From NCBI GenBank assembly GCA_030068075.1, contig CM057830.1, forward strand, positions 25,948,247-26,012,246: DNA of 64,000 nt, read 5' to 3'. Positions 25,817 through 37,286 of this stretch are shown here, one piece after another; positions within the stretch are counted from its first letter, which is position 1, and every line of letters starts with the position of its first letter. The notes beneath the pieces are model-generated. The model worked only from the letters and a program-made list of their open reading frames with translations, had not been told where the DNA came from and made no database searches. Position numbers and translations under genes: made by a program. Source of the DNA: Paguma larvata (Eukaryota; Chordata; Mammalia; Carnivora; Viverridae).

Positions 25817-26921
25817 CAATTGTAAATATTTATATCCCCAATATGGAGGTACCCAAAAAGACAAAACAATAACATACGTAAAGAAACTCATTGATAAGAA
25901 TAATACAATAATAGTAGGGGACTTTAACACCCTACTTAGATCATGTAGGCAGAAAATCAACAAGGAAACTATGGCTTTGAATGACACACTGGACCAGATG
26001 GACTTAAGAGATATATTCAGAACACTACATCCTAAAAGAGCAGAATACACATTCTTTTCAAGTGCACCTGGCACACTCTCCAGAACAGAACACACACGAG
26101 GTCACAAATCTGGCCTCAACAAACACAAAGAGCCTGAGACCACACCATGTATATTTTCTGATCACAAAGCTATGAAACTTGGGGCACGTGGGTGGCTCAG
26201 TCAGTTAAGCACCGAACTCTTGACTTCAGCTCCGGTCATGATCTCATGGCTTTGTAGGTTCAAGTCCCACGTCGGACTCTGTGCTGGCAGTGTGAAGCCT
26301 CTCTCTCTCTCTCTCCCCCTCCCTCTCTCTTTGACCATTCCTCACTTGTGCTCTGTCTTACTCTCAAAATAGAAATAAATAAATAATTAAAAAAAAACCC
26401 CAGGTATGAAACTTGAAGTCAACCACAAGAAAAAATTTGGAAAGACCAAAAATACTTGGAGGTTAAAGAACATTCTATAAAAGAATGAATGGGTTAACTA
26501 GGAAATTAAAGGAGACAGAAAAAATACAAAGAAAAAAATATAAATGAAAACACGATGATCCAAAACCTTTGGAATGTGGCCAAAGCAGTCATAACAGGGA
26601 GGTATACAGCAATACATGCATACCTTAAGAAGCATGAAAAATCTCAAATAAGAACCTAACCTTACACATAATGGAGCTAGGAAAAGAAGAAATGAAGCCT
26701 AAAGCGAGCAGAAGGGAAATAATAAAGATTAGAGCAGAAATAAATGACATAGAGACAAACAAACAAAAATATCCCATAAAACAGATCAATGAAATTAGGA
26801 CCTGATTCTTTGAAAGAAATAATGAAATTGATAAACCCCTAGGCAAACTTAATCAAAAAGAAAAGAGAAAGAACTCAAAATCATGAATGAGAAAGGAGAA
26901 ATCACGACACCACATAAATAC
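25817..26921 (+). mobile_element. L1 ORF2 internal fragment with nested SINE
   Basis: Carries the C-terminal endonuclease part and start of the inter-domain region (reads TIIVGDFNTLL, ALNDTLDQMDLRDIFRTLHP) in plus orientation. It then stops without reverse transcriptase, 3' UTR or poly(A). The 13-bp sequence aaagtggcatgaa occurs at both ends (25804-25816 and 26922-26934). A SINE interrupts it at 26181-26404. Confidence 0.88.
26181..26404 (+). mobile_element. CAN-SINE inside L1 fragment
   Basis: Head ggggcacgtgggtggctcag, expanded CT tract, A-rich tail. Flanked by the 10-bp duplication tatgaaactt at 26171-26180 and 26405-26414 within the L1. Confidence 0.94.
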
Positions 26922-27021
26922 AAAGTGGCATGAATACTGTTCATTTCAGCTTTGAAGGCAGCAACACACTAGAAACAAATCCATATGTGCTTCCATGAAG
27001 AATAAGTTAAATAAATTGTGA

Positions 27022-27022
<1 letters not shown>

Positions 27023-27060
<38 letters not shown>
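27023..27060. repeat. (AC)19 microsatellite
   Basis: Uninterrupted AC dinucleotide tract of 38 bp, long enough to be polymorphic. Confidence 0.97.
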
Positions 27061-27063
<3 letters not shown>

Positions 27064-27145
27064 TGGGATACTATGTACCACCAGTACATCTATACTGAAG
27101 TGAAAGTTGTTCAGTATATAATTTCAAGTTAAAAAGCAGGCTGCA

Positions 27146-27327
27146 GGGGCACCTGGGTGGCTCAGTTGGTTGAGCGTCCGACTTCGGCTCAGGTCATGAT
27201 CTCATGGTTTGTGAGTTTGAGCCCCGCATTGGACTCTGTGGTGACAGTTCAGAGCCTGGAACCTACTTTGGATTCTGTGTCTCCCTCTCTTTCTGCCTCC
27301 CTCTCTCTCTGCCCCTTCCCCACTCGG

Positions 27328-27372
<45 letters not shown>

Positions 27373-27399
27373 TCAAAAATAAACATTAAAAAAAAATTA
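27146..27399 (+). mobile_element. CAN-SINE with TG expansion
   Basis: Felid-type head ggggcacctgggtggctcag. The usual CT-rich 3' body is followed by (TG)21 at 27329-27370, then tctcaaaaataaacatt and A tail. Target-site duplication of 14 bp, aaaagcaggctgca at 27132-27145 and aaaagcaggttgca at 27400-27413. Confidence 0.96.
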
Positions 27400-28142
27400 A
27401 AAAGCAGGTTGCAAACCAGTACATGTGTTAATAGGAGACTTGTGCTTTTTAAATCTTCATATGTTCTTGAAGTACTAATTTTTATAGAACAATGTATTAC
27501 TTATTAACCTGAAAAAAGCGAAACTTTAAATATCTAAAATAAAATTGTGAATGCTAATTACTTGTTACAAAGTAACCTGTTGTACAACATTGAGGGGAAA
27601 TTTCAGTTTGGTACTAGGATGATTATATACTGCTTCCCTTTTACCTTAAAAAGGAACTCTATTCCAATGATGTCAATTCTTTTCTGTTAAGTAGAGATCT
27701 ATCTTTCAAGTAATGTAATTTTAATTGAACAGTCTTAATATATAATGCATAATTTTAGTATAATGAAGTTTTCAGGTACTTTGCCAAATACTAAATATGT
27801 GCGGAACCATATTAATTTTCCTTATTCTTTACGACCATCTTAAGCCTAATATAATTAAATTAAAACAACTTTCACTTCTTTACTCTCCTTGGTGAATGCA
27901 GTCCCTGATCTATTGAAATGTAAATAAATGCTTCACTGTGACACAGCTAGAACAATATGTCTAACAGTTATACTAATTAAAGTATAAAGACTATTTGCAT
28001 AATCAATGAGCCTATAATCAGGGTAAGTAAACAGGATGCTCAATTTCTACTTAGTTCTTCTGCTAGAGTCTTTTCAGGCAGTTGGCAATGTGACAATAAT
28101 ATTAGAATGACTAATGGAACTTAGCCAAAGACTTGAGGTAAA

Positions 28143-28150
<8 letters not shown>

Positions 28151-28173
<23 letters not shown>

Positions 28174-28174
28174 T
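28151..28174. repeat. (AT)12 microsatellite after A run
   Basis: A pure AT dinucleotide tract directly preceded by an A run (28141-28150). Confidence 0.95.
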
Positions 28175-28259
28175 CGCACGCTATTAAACTAAACCAGAAT
28201 AAAGGAATCAGGACTGATTTGTTTTTTAAAGGAAAAGCAGGCAGGACGTCATTCTAAGG

Positions 28260-28450
28260 CGACAGCACAAATGTACTGAAAAGAACATCAGCTTTGGAAT
28301 CAGGATACCTGGACTCGATCATTAGCCAGTTAAGTGAACCTGGAGACATCTCATTTTTCTTTATCTCTGCTCTAAAACTAACCTAACAGTTGGACCAGAT
28401 GATTTCCAAGGTCTTTTCGAAGCTTAACATTCCACAGTTCCACAGAGTTA
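28260..28450 (+). repeat. MIR3-like relic
   Basis: Contains aaaagaacatcagctttggaatcagg, a ttagccagttaag stretch and the MIR3-type end gatgatttccaaggtctttt with aacattccacagttc. Confidence 0.7.
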
Positions 28451-28689
28451 TGACTTTTTTTTGTTTCCTATTTTAGAAGGATCTGTAGAAAGGTTTAGGC
28501 AATGTTTCCCTTACTTTGATCATGAATGAAGCGATGCCAACATTTGCGCCTTCAATTGCCCAATCTGTTCCCACAGTTTCAGATTACACTGCCACAATCA
28601 GATGTAAAACAGAAAGTTCTTCATATTTCCTGTTCTAGAATTCCTGAATTCAACATTCAGCACTGCCCTTCCTCACTTCACTGCCCACC

Positions 28690-29509
28690 CCCACCCCAGC
28701 TTTATTTAGATATAACATATTACATTGTGTAAGTTTAAGGTATGCAATGTGGTGATTTTATAAATATATGTACTGTGAAGTGATTACCATACTAGGATCA
28801 GTCAACACCTCCATTATGTCACGTGGTTACCATTTTGTTTTCTTTTTGTAGTAAGAACATTTAAGATCCATTCTCTTAGCAACACGCAAGTATATAATAC
28901 AGTATTGTTAACTATAGTTACCATGTTATACATTAGATCTCAAGAACTTATTCAGTGTCTAACTCAAAGTTCGTAGCATGGGATTGAAATCTCTCCATTT
29001 GCCCCACCCCCAGCCCTGACAACCACTGCCACTACTCTACTGTAGAGTTCACCTTTTTTAGATTCTACATAGAAGATTACACAGTATTTGTTTTTCTCTG
29101 ACTTATTTCACTTAGCATAATGCCCTCAAAGCTCATCCAAGTTTTTGGAAATTGCAGGATTTCCTTTCTCATGTCTGAATACTACTCCATTGTATGTACA
29201 TATGTATGTATGAATGCACATATGTACGTAAGTATGCTTATACACACACATATGCATATGTACACCATATCTTCTTTATCCAGTCATCCAATGCTGGCCA
29301 TTGAGATTATCTCCATATCTTGACTATTGTGAATAATGCTATAATGAACGTGGGGGTGCAGATATCTCTACAAGATTCTGATTTCATTTCCTTAGGAACT
29401 ATACGCAGAAGTGGGATTGCTGGATAAGGTAACTCTATTTTTTTCAGAAACTTCCATACTGTTTTCCGTAGTGGTCACACCAATTTATATCCCCATCAAT
29501 AGTGCATGA
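28690..29509 (-). mobile_element. L1 3' end, older subfamily
   Basis: Reverse-strand L1 3' UTR and ORF2 C terminus: tacattgtgtaagtttaagg, gtactgtgaagtgattacc, ctgacttatttcacttagc, ccacaccaatttatatcccc-type sequence. Truncated at its 5' side near 29509, where an 18-bp tandem duplication starts. Confidence 0.8.
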
Positions 29510-29550
29510 GGGAATTTATATTAAAGCGGGAATTTATATTAAAATTGAAA

Positions 29551-30156
29551 AAAAATTCCAGTTAGATAACATACGGTCCAACATTAGTTTCCGGTGTACA
29601 ATTCAGTGATTCGACACTTACATACGACACCCTGTGCTCATCACAACAAATTTCCTCTTTAATCCCCAACAGGTAATAAGTCCATTCCCCTAGCCACCTT
29701 TCCTCTGGTAACCATCAGTTTGTTCTTTATAGTTAAGTGTCTGTTTCCTGGTTTTCTCCTCTTTTCTTCACCCTATGTTCCTTTGATTTCTTTGATAAAT
29801 TCTGCATATGAGTAAAATCATATGGTATTTATTTCTGACTTATTTTGCTTAGCATAATACTGCCTAGCTCCATCCACATCCTTACAAATGTCAAGATTTT
29901 ATTGTTTTTTATGGCTGAGTAATATCTGATTGTAGATACATACCACATCTTCTTTATCCATTTATCAGTCCATAAACATTTGGACTCTTTCCACAATTTG
30001 CCTATTGTTATTAATTTCTCTATAAACACTGGGGTGTATGTATCCTTTCAAATTAGTATTTTTGTAACATTTGGGTAAATACCTAGTAGTGCACTTGCTT
30101 GATTGTAGAGTCATTCTATTTTTAAATTTCTGAGGAACCTCTATACTGTGTTCCAG
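29551..30156 (-). mobile_element. L1 3' end, carnivore subfamily
   Basis: Reverse-strand 3' UTR (aattccagttagataacatac, ccctgtgctcatcacaac, ggtaaccatcagtttgttc) running into ORF2 C-terminal sequence. It repeats content of the neighbouring L1 (28690-29509), so the two are separate insertions in the same orientation. Confidence 0.82.
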
Positions 30157-30282
30157 GGAGAGAGAGAACCCCAAGCAGGCTCTACACTTCCAGCACCAAT
30201 CCCAATGTGGGGCTCGAACTCATGAACTGTGAGATCATGACCTGAGCCTAAACCAAGAGTCACACCTGTGTCACCCTGGAGG
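30157..30282 (-). mobile_element. CAN-SINE, diverged
   Basis: Short reverse copy: GA tract, aaccccaagcaggctctac, tgtggggctcgaactcatg, ending gtcacacctgtgtcaccctgg. Its CpGs are largely decayed. Confidence 0.85.
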
Positions 30283-30682
30283 AGGAATGATGCAGGTAAA
30301 GTCAAATCTTTCCTCATATCCTCTCCAAAGCATCCAGTCTCAGATTTTTTTGGTTCCAATAATATATTTGATCTTCTCCACTGGACTCTAGGACTTCCAA
30401 AATGGCTCTGCTCTCTGTGGGTGATTTTGTAAGCCAGTGTTCTCCAGGGGCTATCATACCATGGCTGAAAAGGGCTGGAGATAGTACATGGACTATTGGA
30501 GGGTCCACAGGCAATAGACCCTGTGCAGAGGGTAAGAGTCCTCCCAAGTACCTTGGCATATGGTTCTGGATCATACAGCTTCCACAAAGGCACAAGGATA
30601 TAAGAAGACCTGACTTAAGAGTATTACTTGGATAAATACAAAGATTAAGTTTCATTTATACTTCCAGGGCGACTATCAGAAT

Positions 30683-30763
30683 AGCAAATTGGGGAGTATG
30701 TAAGGAACTTGGGACGCACACTAGATTTAACATATCTATCCATCAATATGGAGGTATTCAGTC
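30683..30763. repeat. 81-bp local duplication, copy A
   Basis: agcaaattggggagtatg ... gaggtattcagtc; 76/81 identical to 31017-31097, direct orientation, 334-bp spacing. Confidence 0.93.
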
Positions 30764-31016
30764 AGAAGATGGATATTCAGATCTATGATTTAGGAAAAAA
30801 ACCCAAATTATAACAGAATTGTGGAAGCAATAACTTACGCATAACATTTAAACTCATAAAGCTGAATGAGTTTACCTAGAGACTGAGTGGTGATAAGGAA
30901 CAGAAGTCCAAACACATACCTTTGGAATGATTTCAAGTTTAAAGGTCAAGGCAAAGGAGCCACTAAACATACTAATAGTGGTCATGGAAACTGAATTAAG
31001 ACTGAGAATAGCAAAT

Positions 31017-31097
31017 AGCAAATTTGGGACTATGTAAGGAACTTGGGACACACACTAGATTTAATATATCTATTCATCAATATGGAGGTATTCAGTC
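31017..31097. repeat. 81-bp local duplication, copy B
   Basis: Second copy, five substitutions from copy A. The intervening 253 bp do not appear repeated. Confidence 0.93.
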
Positions 31098-31343
31098 GAT
31101 AAGAAAGAACCAAGAGAAAATGATGATAGAGAAGCCAATCAAACAAAGATAAAGACTAAACAATGGATTCAATGATGCAAATTCAGTAGTGACCATGACA
31201 AAAAATTGCTTCAGTGCAGTGATGAGGATGAAAACTTGTTTAGGGGGCATTTAAGAGAGAAGAGGATGAATTGGTATGGAAAGAGTTTCTGTAAAGGGGA
31301 ACAAAAATGGAGAAGTGGCTAGAGGGAATATGAAGCAAAGGGG

Positions 31344-31469
31344 TTTTTTTGTTTTGTTTTGTTTTTAGATTTTATTTTTAAGTAATCTCTACACCCAATG
31401 TGGGGCTAGAACCTATAACTTAAAGATTAAGAGTCACATGTTCCACTGACTGATCCAACCAGGCAGCCC
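31344..31469 (-). mobile_element. Short CAN-SINE (older type)
   Basis: T-rich tail with (TTTTG)n, agattttatttttaagtaatctctacaccc, then a head ending tgatccaaccaggcagccc. Same short type as 16223-16340. Confidence 0.88.
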
Positions 31470-31561
31470 AAGGGGGTGTCTTTTTTAATGATAGGAAATA
31501 TTATAAAATAATTCCCTACTGATGGAAATGATCTAGTAGAGGAAAGAAATATTGTTTTTTC

Positions 31562-31584
31562 TTTAAAAGTTTATTTATTAATTT

Positions 31585-31625
<41 letters not shown>

Positions 31626-31791
31626 CAACATGTGAGTGGGGGAAGGGCTGAGAGAGAGAGAGAATTCCAAGCAGGCTCCAACTTCTCAATGTGGAGCCCA
31701 ATGCGGGGTTCAAAGTCATGGACCACAAGATAATGACGTGAGCCAAAATCAAGAGTCAGACACTTACCCAACTAAGCCACCTAGGCACCCC
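31562..31791 (-). mobile_element. CAN-SINE with GA expansion
   Basis: Reverse copy with tttatttattaattttgagag, a (GA)15 tract at 31593-31622, gcaggctccaacttctc and head ending gccacctaggcacccc. Confidence 0.92.
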
Positions 31792-32989
31792 AAAATACAG
31801 TGCTGATGTAGGAGGTAGGAGGATGTTCAACAGGTGGCATAAAGTTTGTGTGCTGAAAAAAGAGGATGGTATCCAGCATATAAGCGGAAAGGCTGGCCTT
31901 ATGTGGGAGTACAGACGGGTCACTCATGTTAATGATGAGAAAACAGAGTCATTAACTAACATGCAAGTCAGTGGGAGCATGTGCAAGTTCCCTTCTGAAT
32001 GTTTCTATATATATTTTTTTTTTTCATTGAAACACGAAGCTAGTTAATTGCCATACAGGAAGGAGAGAAGAAGAACTGGTAGAGGTCTGCCGAAAGAAAT
32101 TTGTGAAATACTCACCAAGGAGTGGGGCTGTGGATGGACATGAAAAATGCGGTAAGATTACCAATAAGCACCAAGGGGCTACTTGAGGTCTGCACTCATG
32201 ATTTCCAAGTGAGAGCAGCCAGGATGCTATGTGGTTTCCTCCAGCCATGTTCATCCTTCCCGGTGTAGGCAGAGCATCAGCAGAAAAGTAGATGTGACCT
32301 AGGCGGGGTACTGTCACGTGGATATGATACAGAAAGATAGGAGAGGACAAGAGAGTTGAGGGAAAACACAAGGGGTGCTTTTAATGATGGATTATAGAAT
32401 ATACTTTGAAGAAGGAATGACCAAGACAAGACGAAATGCTTCTCTAATGAGAAGCTGGTAAGATCACTGGATTATGCATTCCACTAGAAAGGAAGAATTT
32501 CTGAGGTTGGATTACTACGGGAAGGAGCTGGAAAGTAAGGTGCTGATGGCTGTAGAGTAGGGTACTTGAGGCTGAAATTATGGAAAAGCATCTGGTAATG
32601 ACAATGTCTAGGTTATGAGGCTGAGAACGGATAGCTACAGTAGAGCAGAAGACACAATCACTGAAGAGCTTTCAAGGTAGTGAGGGCTGGAAGAAGCCTC
32701 TGAGCAGATACTGAAATCAGGAAGAAGTATGACAGAAATGATGGTAAGTCAGTCATTAAAATATTGAAGAAATAAATTAGAGTGACCCAGGGATCTGTGG
32801 ATGATTGTACCCAAAAGCTGCATTGAGTGATAAAAAGACAGTAATTTGCAAATTAAGAGAAGGACATCCTTCTAACCTCTAGATTCAGTGTTTCTTGGTA
32901 ACTACTATAAATTTATAGCTGCTATTAATTAAAATATATAATTATGCACTATTTACTTGGAAATGACACATATTTTATAATTTTATGCC

Positions 32990-33260
32990 TGCAGGCTATG
33001 TCTATTTCATTTCTGCTTTTTACCAAGCATGTACGTAGTGGTCACTCTGTACTAGGTACTGGTCTACACACATTATAAGATGAACACATTTGATCAATAT
33101 TATAAAATTTTTATAAAGTAAGGCATTAATATCATCACATTATAAAGACTGGGAAACTGAAGTACAGAGAGATTAAGCAACTTTTCCAGGATCACACAAG
33201 TAGGTTATGGTGGGGGCATGATCCAAACTGAGGCCATATGGTTCCAGAGCTCCTGGTCTT
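32990..33260 (+). repeat. MIR relic
   Basis: Near full-length MIR: tagtggtcactctgtactaggtac, gactgggaaactgaagtacag, agattaagcaacttttccagg and ggatcacacaagtagg. Confidence 0.82.
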
Positions 33261-34109
33261 ACACACTATGTTTGTCCGTGAATCCATAAGAAATCCTTCT
33301 CCATTCTTAAGAGTTTTAAATTTTACTGGCCAAGCATTTCAGGGAAGTGAGTCTAGGAAATCTTTTCATTGTAGACAGGAGTTACCTTATATGAATGATA
33401 TCTTTATTTTTATATATATAGATTATACGCCCAGTTCAAGATGCACTTCTAATTATCTACTTCTCCAAAGTAAACATGATGAAAATTGGAAGTATTGAGC
33501 ACTCTACTAAGCTAGTCAATTTTGTTCCTTCTTCAGACCCAAGTCTTTCTTTTATTAGTTAAAGGCACTGTGGCAAACTCTGTTGCTTAAAACAGAAAAC
33601 TCTGAATACACTTTGATTCCTCCTTCTCTCTCTGGACTTGAGGCAAGCACTCTTTGCCAGCAAATACTGTCATCTCAAATAGGATCTGATCGAATGAAGA
33701 AAGAAATGTGTCATGTAAGAAAAAGAATAACAAAGGTGAGTATGAGTGTAAAATCCCTGATCCAAAATATAACAAGGAAGAACTGGCTTAAATGGCAAAG
33801 ATAAGAAAAAAGGATAAGACCACATTATATAATCATAATGTTGAGCACCCTGAGTGAAATAAGCTTATTGGAGACAGGGTCTGCTGGAAAGAGTTTCAAT
33901 AAAGTTTGGGTCACATGAGCACTTTGGTCCAGTTTGCCCCGAATAACATCTCTCTTCCACTCATTATTTGCTATATAATAGGCAAATACACATCAACAGT
34001 AATGAGAGACAAAACAACAAATATTAAAGTTATCTCCATCTCTATGGGAGATTTTGGAAAAATATTGGGAGAGGTTTGGACAGTGAACCAGACATAACTT
34101 CACTGGAGG

Positions 34110-34830
34110 ATGATGATGTATTTCAAACTTCTTCATGTCTCTCCATCTCCACTAATGCCCTGCTTGTCCTGGGCCAGTAGTACTTCCTACCTGGACAACT
34201 GCAGTCCCTACCTGCTTCTGCTCATGCCCCTTCTGGCCGTTCTTCAGAGACAGGGAATACAGAGCAAAGTTGTAAACAACCACTTTAGATGACACTGCTT
34301 CTGTATCTTGAAGCCTAATACCTTTCCAATGCACTTAATGTGCATACTAAGTTCTTGCTGTGACTCATGAGACTGTTCATGACTTATTTCCCACTGGGTT
34401 TCTCGTGACTCACACTGCTCCACTTATAGAGGGTTCCCTGATGTTCCTCATACATGCTCTCTGTTCTCCCCTGCCTCAGTAGTTTCCCCCACTTATCCTA
34501 GATCCGCTCTTTCCCTAGTCCCCATGTCCAAGTGCCAGGTTCTTTGCACTAATCAGGCATCGGCTTTATTTTCACCTCTTCAGAAAAGACTTAACTGCCT
34601 ACCCAATAAAAAGAAGGCTCCCTGCTCCTTAAGTCTCATTCGGAGCATTCTGACTGCTTCCTTCAGAGCATTTGTCAACATTAAAATTAGGCATTTGTGC
34701 AATATTATGTTAGCTCATTTACTTTCCATCATCTCCACTAAACTATACCCTCTGTGAAGATAGATATTTATCATGTTTATTTTCTTCCCTGCTTACATCT
34801 GTTCCAAGATATTTAATAATATATACTGAA
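34110..34830 (+). repeat. L2 relic
   Basis: L2-type sequence with tacctggacaactgcagtccc, ctgactgcttccttcagagc and a 3' part tctgtgaagatagatatttatc. Confidence 0.6.
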
Positions 34831-35053
34831 ATATTCTAATAATAAAAATAGTAAAAGTATTTCTCTAAAAATTATTTATTTTTATGTATATGATTAGTTG
34901 CTTTAATAACCATATAGCATAATAATGTAAAGATATGTCTAATTATGAAACCCCTTCCCTTCCTCCTCTTCTTCTTTTTAGTATGGTTCACTAATTTATG
35001 AGTTATTTGAATGATGATTACCTTTTACTTTAGAAATAACTAAAACTTTAGGG

Positions 35054-35257
35054 TTTTTTTAAGTTTTTACTTATTTATTTTGATAGAGAGTGTGCACATG
35101 CGTGCAAGTTGGGGAGGGGCAGAGAGAGAGAATCCCAAGCAGGCTTCAGAGTCTCAGCACAGAACCTGATGTGGGGCTTGAACCCACCAACATGAGTCAT
35201 GACCTGAGCCCAACCCAAGAGTCAGACACTTAACTGTTTGAGCCACACAGACACCCC
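35054..35257 (-). mobile_element. CAN-SINE
   Basis: Reverse copy: T tail, ttacttatttattttgatagagag, ggggaggggcagagagag, gtggggcttgaaccc and a head ending agccacacagacacccc. Confidence 0.9.
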
Positions 35258-35920
35258 TGAAATGTTGGGGTTTTTTATTTGGATACAAAATTTTTAGAAT
35301 TTAAAATGCCAGCCATTTTATACCTACAAAATCAAACCTTGGGATCTCGAAGGATCGCCACATTTATCAGGCATTTGGACAATTTTGTCTCTAATTATTT
35401 GTGTTTTGATTTTTTTTTCAGACTCTGGCATCTAGAAACAAATAAGTTAATTTTAACCCAAGAAAGAACATCACACCCCATTTTGTGTGTAGCCATTTCT
35501 ATAATGCACAGATTTACAGTTTGTTTCCAATTCTCTCTGGAGCCCTGAATTAGGCTGGACACCTAAGTCTGGCTTCTGTGTTTTTACCGTATTGTCTTAC
35601 TTCTCTTCTTGATTGCATGATACTTGCCTTAAGAAACACAGATCACTTGTCCATAAAATCAGAGCATACACAGGCTGACACACTCCAAGGAGAACCAGAG
35701 AGATGTAAAATATTCCAGGAGGGGATGAAAACACAGATGGGATCTATGGAATTTTTATTATGAAGCAGTCTAATGTATGTATAGTTCTCTTAAAAGATGT
35801 CTCTGGTATATTTTAAAGTGGACATAAAGTCTTAAACAAGGACATTTTAAGACTAGAGATACATTAAAAAATTACACTTCTCCTCCAATATGTAGACACC
35901 TTGAAGTCTCAGTAATATTG

Positions 35921-36003
35921 TTGACTTTATATATAATATATATATGACTTTATACAATATATATATTGACTTTATATATAATATATATATATGTATATAT
36001 ATC
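35921..36003. repeat. AT-rich minisatellite
   Basis: Imperfect tandem units built on ttgactttata followed by (AT)n, seen three times (about 35921, 35944 and 35967), ending in a longer AT run. Confidence 0.85.
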
Positions 36004-37130
36004 ATTTCCCTCGTACTCTAAATTGGTGTTGTTCTTTCCATTCATCCATTAGAAACATTCAACAAACAAATGCCTTTCATACTGGCCTTGCAGAAAAACA
36101 TAAATGGTATAATCTATAACCTAAGTAATAATTTTTTCCTGAACATTCCTCCTAGAGCTGGCTTACTACAGAGAAGAATGCAGGCTAGTGACCCAGGGCT
36201 ATCTCATCTGTGAGTTAATAGAACTGTTGAGCATTTGCCAGTGACAGTATTAGCTGGGTGACTTGCCTTGCCTTTTAGTTTTCTAAATGCTTTCCTTTTT
36301 CAAATTTAATTTTTGCCTTGTGGCATGATTTCTTTTCAACTTTGAAATGTTACTTAGAAATAACGAAAGACTGGATGCCTCTAATACACATAAGATGAAA
36401 TCTCTCATTAACTTCAAAAAAGGTACTGGTGTATTGAAAAATAATCACTGCTTTAGGTAAAAATTTCATCTTTTGAACAAGAAGTATTAGATATATATTA
36501 CTTGTGTATAGTGTATATAATATTTACTTTTCATAATGTAATTTTAAAATTAAAAACAGTATCTATAAAACACTCTGCTACATTAAAATGAAGAACTCAG
36601 ATATACATTTATTTGGTGTTTTATTTCCTCCACTGAGGCATTCTTAACTATTTCCCAACCTTAATTCACTTACTGAAATAAGTATAGTGATGAAGCCAAA
36701 CTTCTCTATCTTAATAATCTGAAGCAAAAATTATTTCTCATATTTGTACATGCACATAGATTACTTATTCATTTTATTTCAGTACCAAGTATACAAGTGT
36801 AAAGTATGTTCTGCTAATCCAACAACTATTATAAAGTTAAGCACCAGAGCAAACATTCAATGAAAATCATGTCTTAAAAGCGGGACATTATTGTTCAGTA
36901 TGTTCAGTATTTAAGGTCATCTTAGGATCCCAATAAGTTGAATAAATACTATTTAACATATCCACTATAAAAATGTTTTTCATGCTGGACAAAGGCTAGT
37001 TTGAATTAACCATGCTTTAAAGCACTGACATCTTCAGAGATGGAACTTTCAAAAACAGCAATGGTAAAGGGAGACACTGAGAAATCTTACCTAAACAGAG
37101 GCAAGCCACAGTCAAAGAGGCTGTACGCAC

Positions 37131-37286
37131 CTGTCGGCAAATGTAATCCCACTGAGTGTTAAGTTCTCTGAGCTCTGTCTCAAGTCTGCGAGCAAACTCT
37201 GGCTCCGCTTCATTCTTTATCTTCTGTGCACCTTCATTGACACTGTTGAGACTGGGCTGGATTGTCTGAATATCGTTGACTAAAAG
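37131..37286 (-). CDS. DMD: Dystrophin exon 25
   Basis: 156 nt, 52 codons, phase 0, starting LLVNDIQTIQPSL and ending NTQWDYICRQ. It encodes the middle of rod repeat 7, including the helix C tryptophan of the NTQWD motif typical of spectrin-like repeats. The acceptor is ccttag and the donor CAG|gtgcgta. The C-terminal pentapeptide differs from human (human, from memory, DHMCQQ), the most divergent short stretch among these exons. It is followed by the 11.8-kb intron 25. Confidence 0.97.

Larger units (their letters stand above)
25367..37130 (-). other. DMD: DMD intron 25
   Basis: 11764 bp, the most repeat-loaded complete intron here. It contains an L1 ORF2 fragment with an internal SINE (25817-26921), a SINE with a TG expansion (27146-27399), a MIR3-like element, two L1 3' ends in minus orientation (28690-30156), four minus SINEs (30157-35257), a MIR (32990-33260) and an L2 (34110-34830). 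30660-31340 and 31800-32980 look like old repeat or unique sequence with a local 81-bp duplication. 35270-37080 is unique except for an AT minisatellite. Confidence 0.9.

Noticed and set aside
27157..27507. Open frames of 60-120 codons with Ser/Leu or Cys/Val repeats (for example 27157-27507, 43379-43561, 31571-31771)
   Set aside because: They are translations of CAN-SINE CT or TG tracts; the same MAQSV...VMIS start recurs in many SINEs.
30141..30655. Overlapping frames of 113 and 150 codons at 30141-30655
   Set aside because: They run through a minus SINE and flanking sequence, overlap each other on the same strand and show no conserved domain.
32024..32371. 115-codon frame on the minus strand
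   Set aside because: No domain, low-complexity Ser tract, lies in probable old repeat sequence; likely chance.
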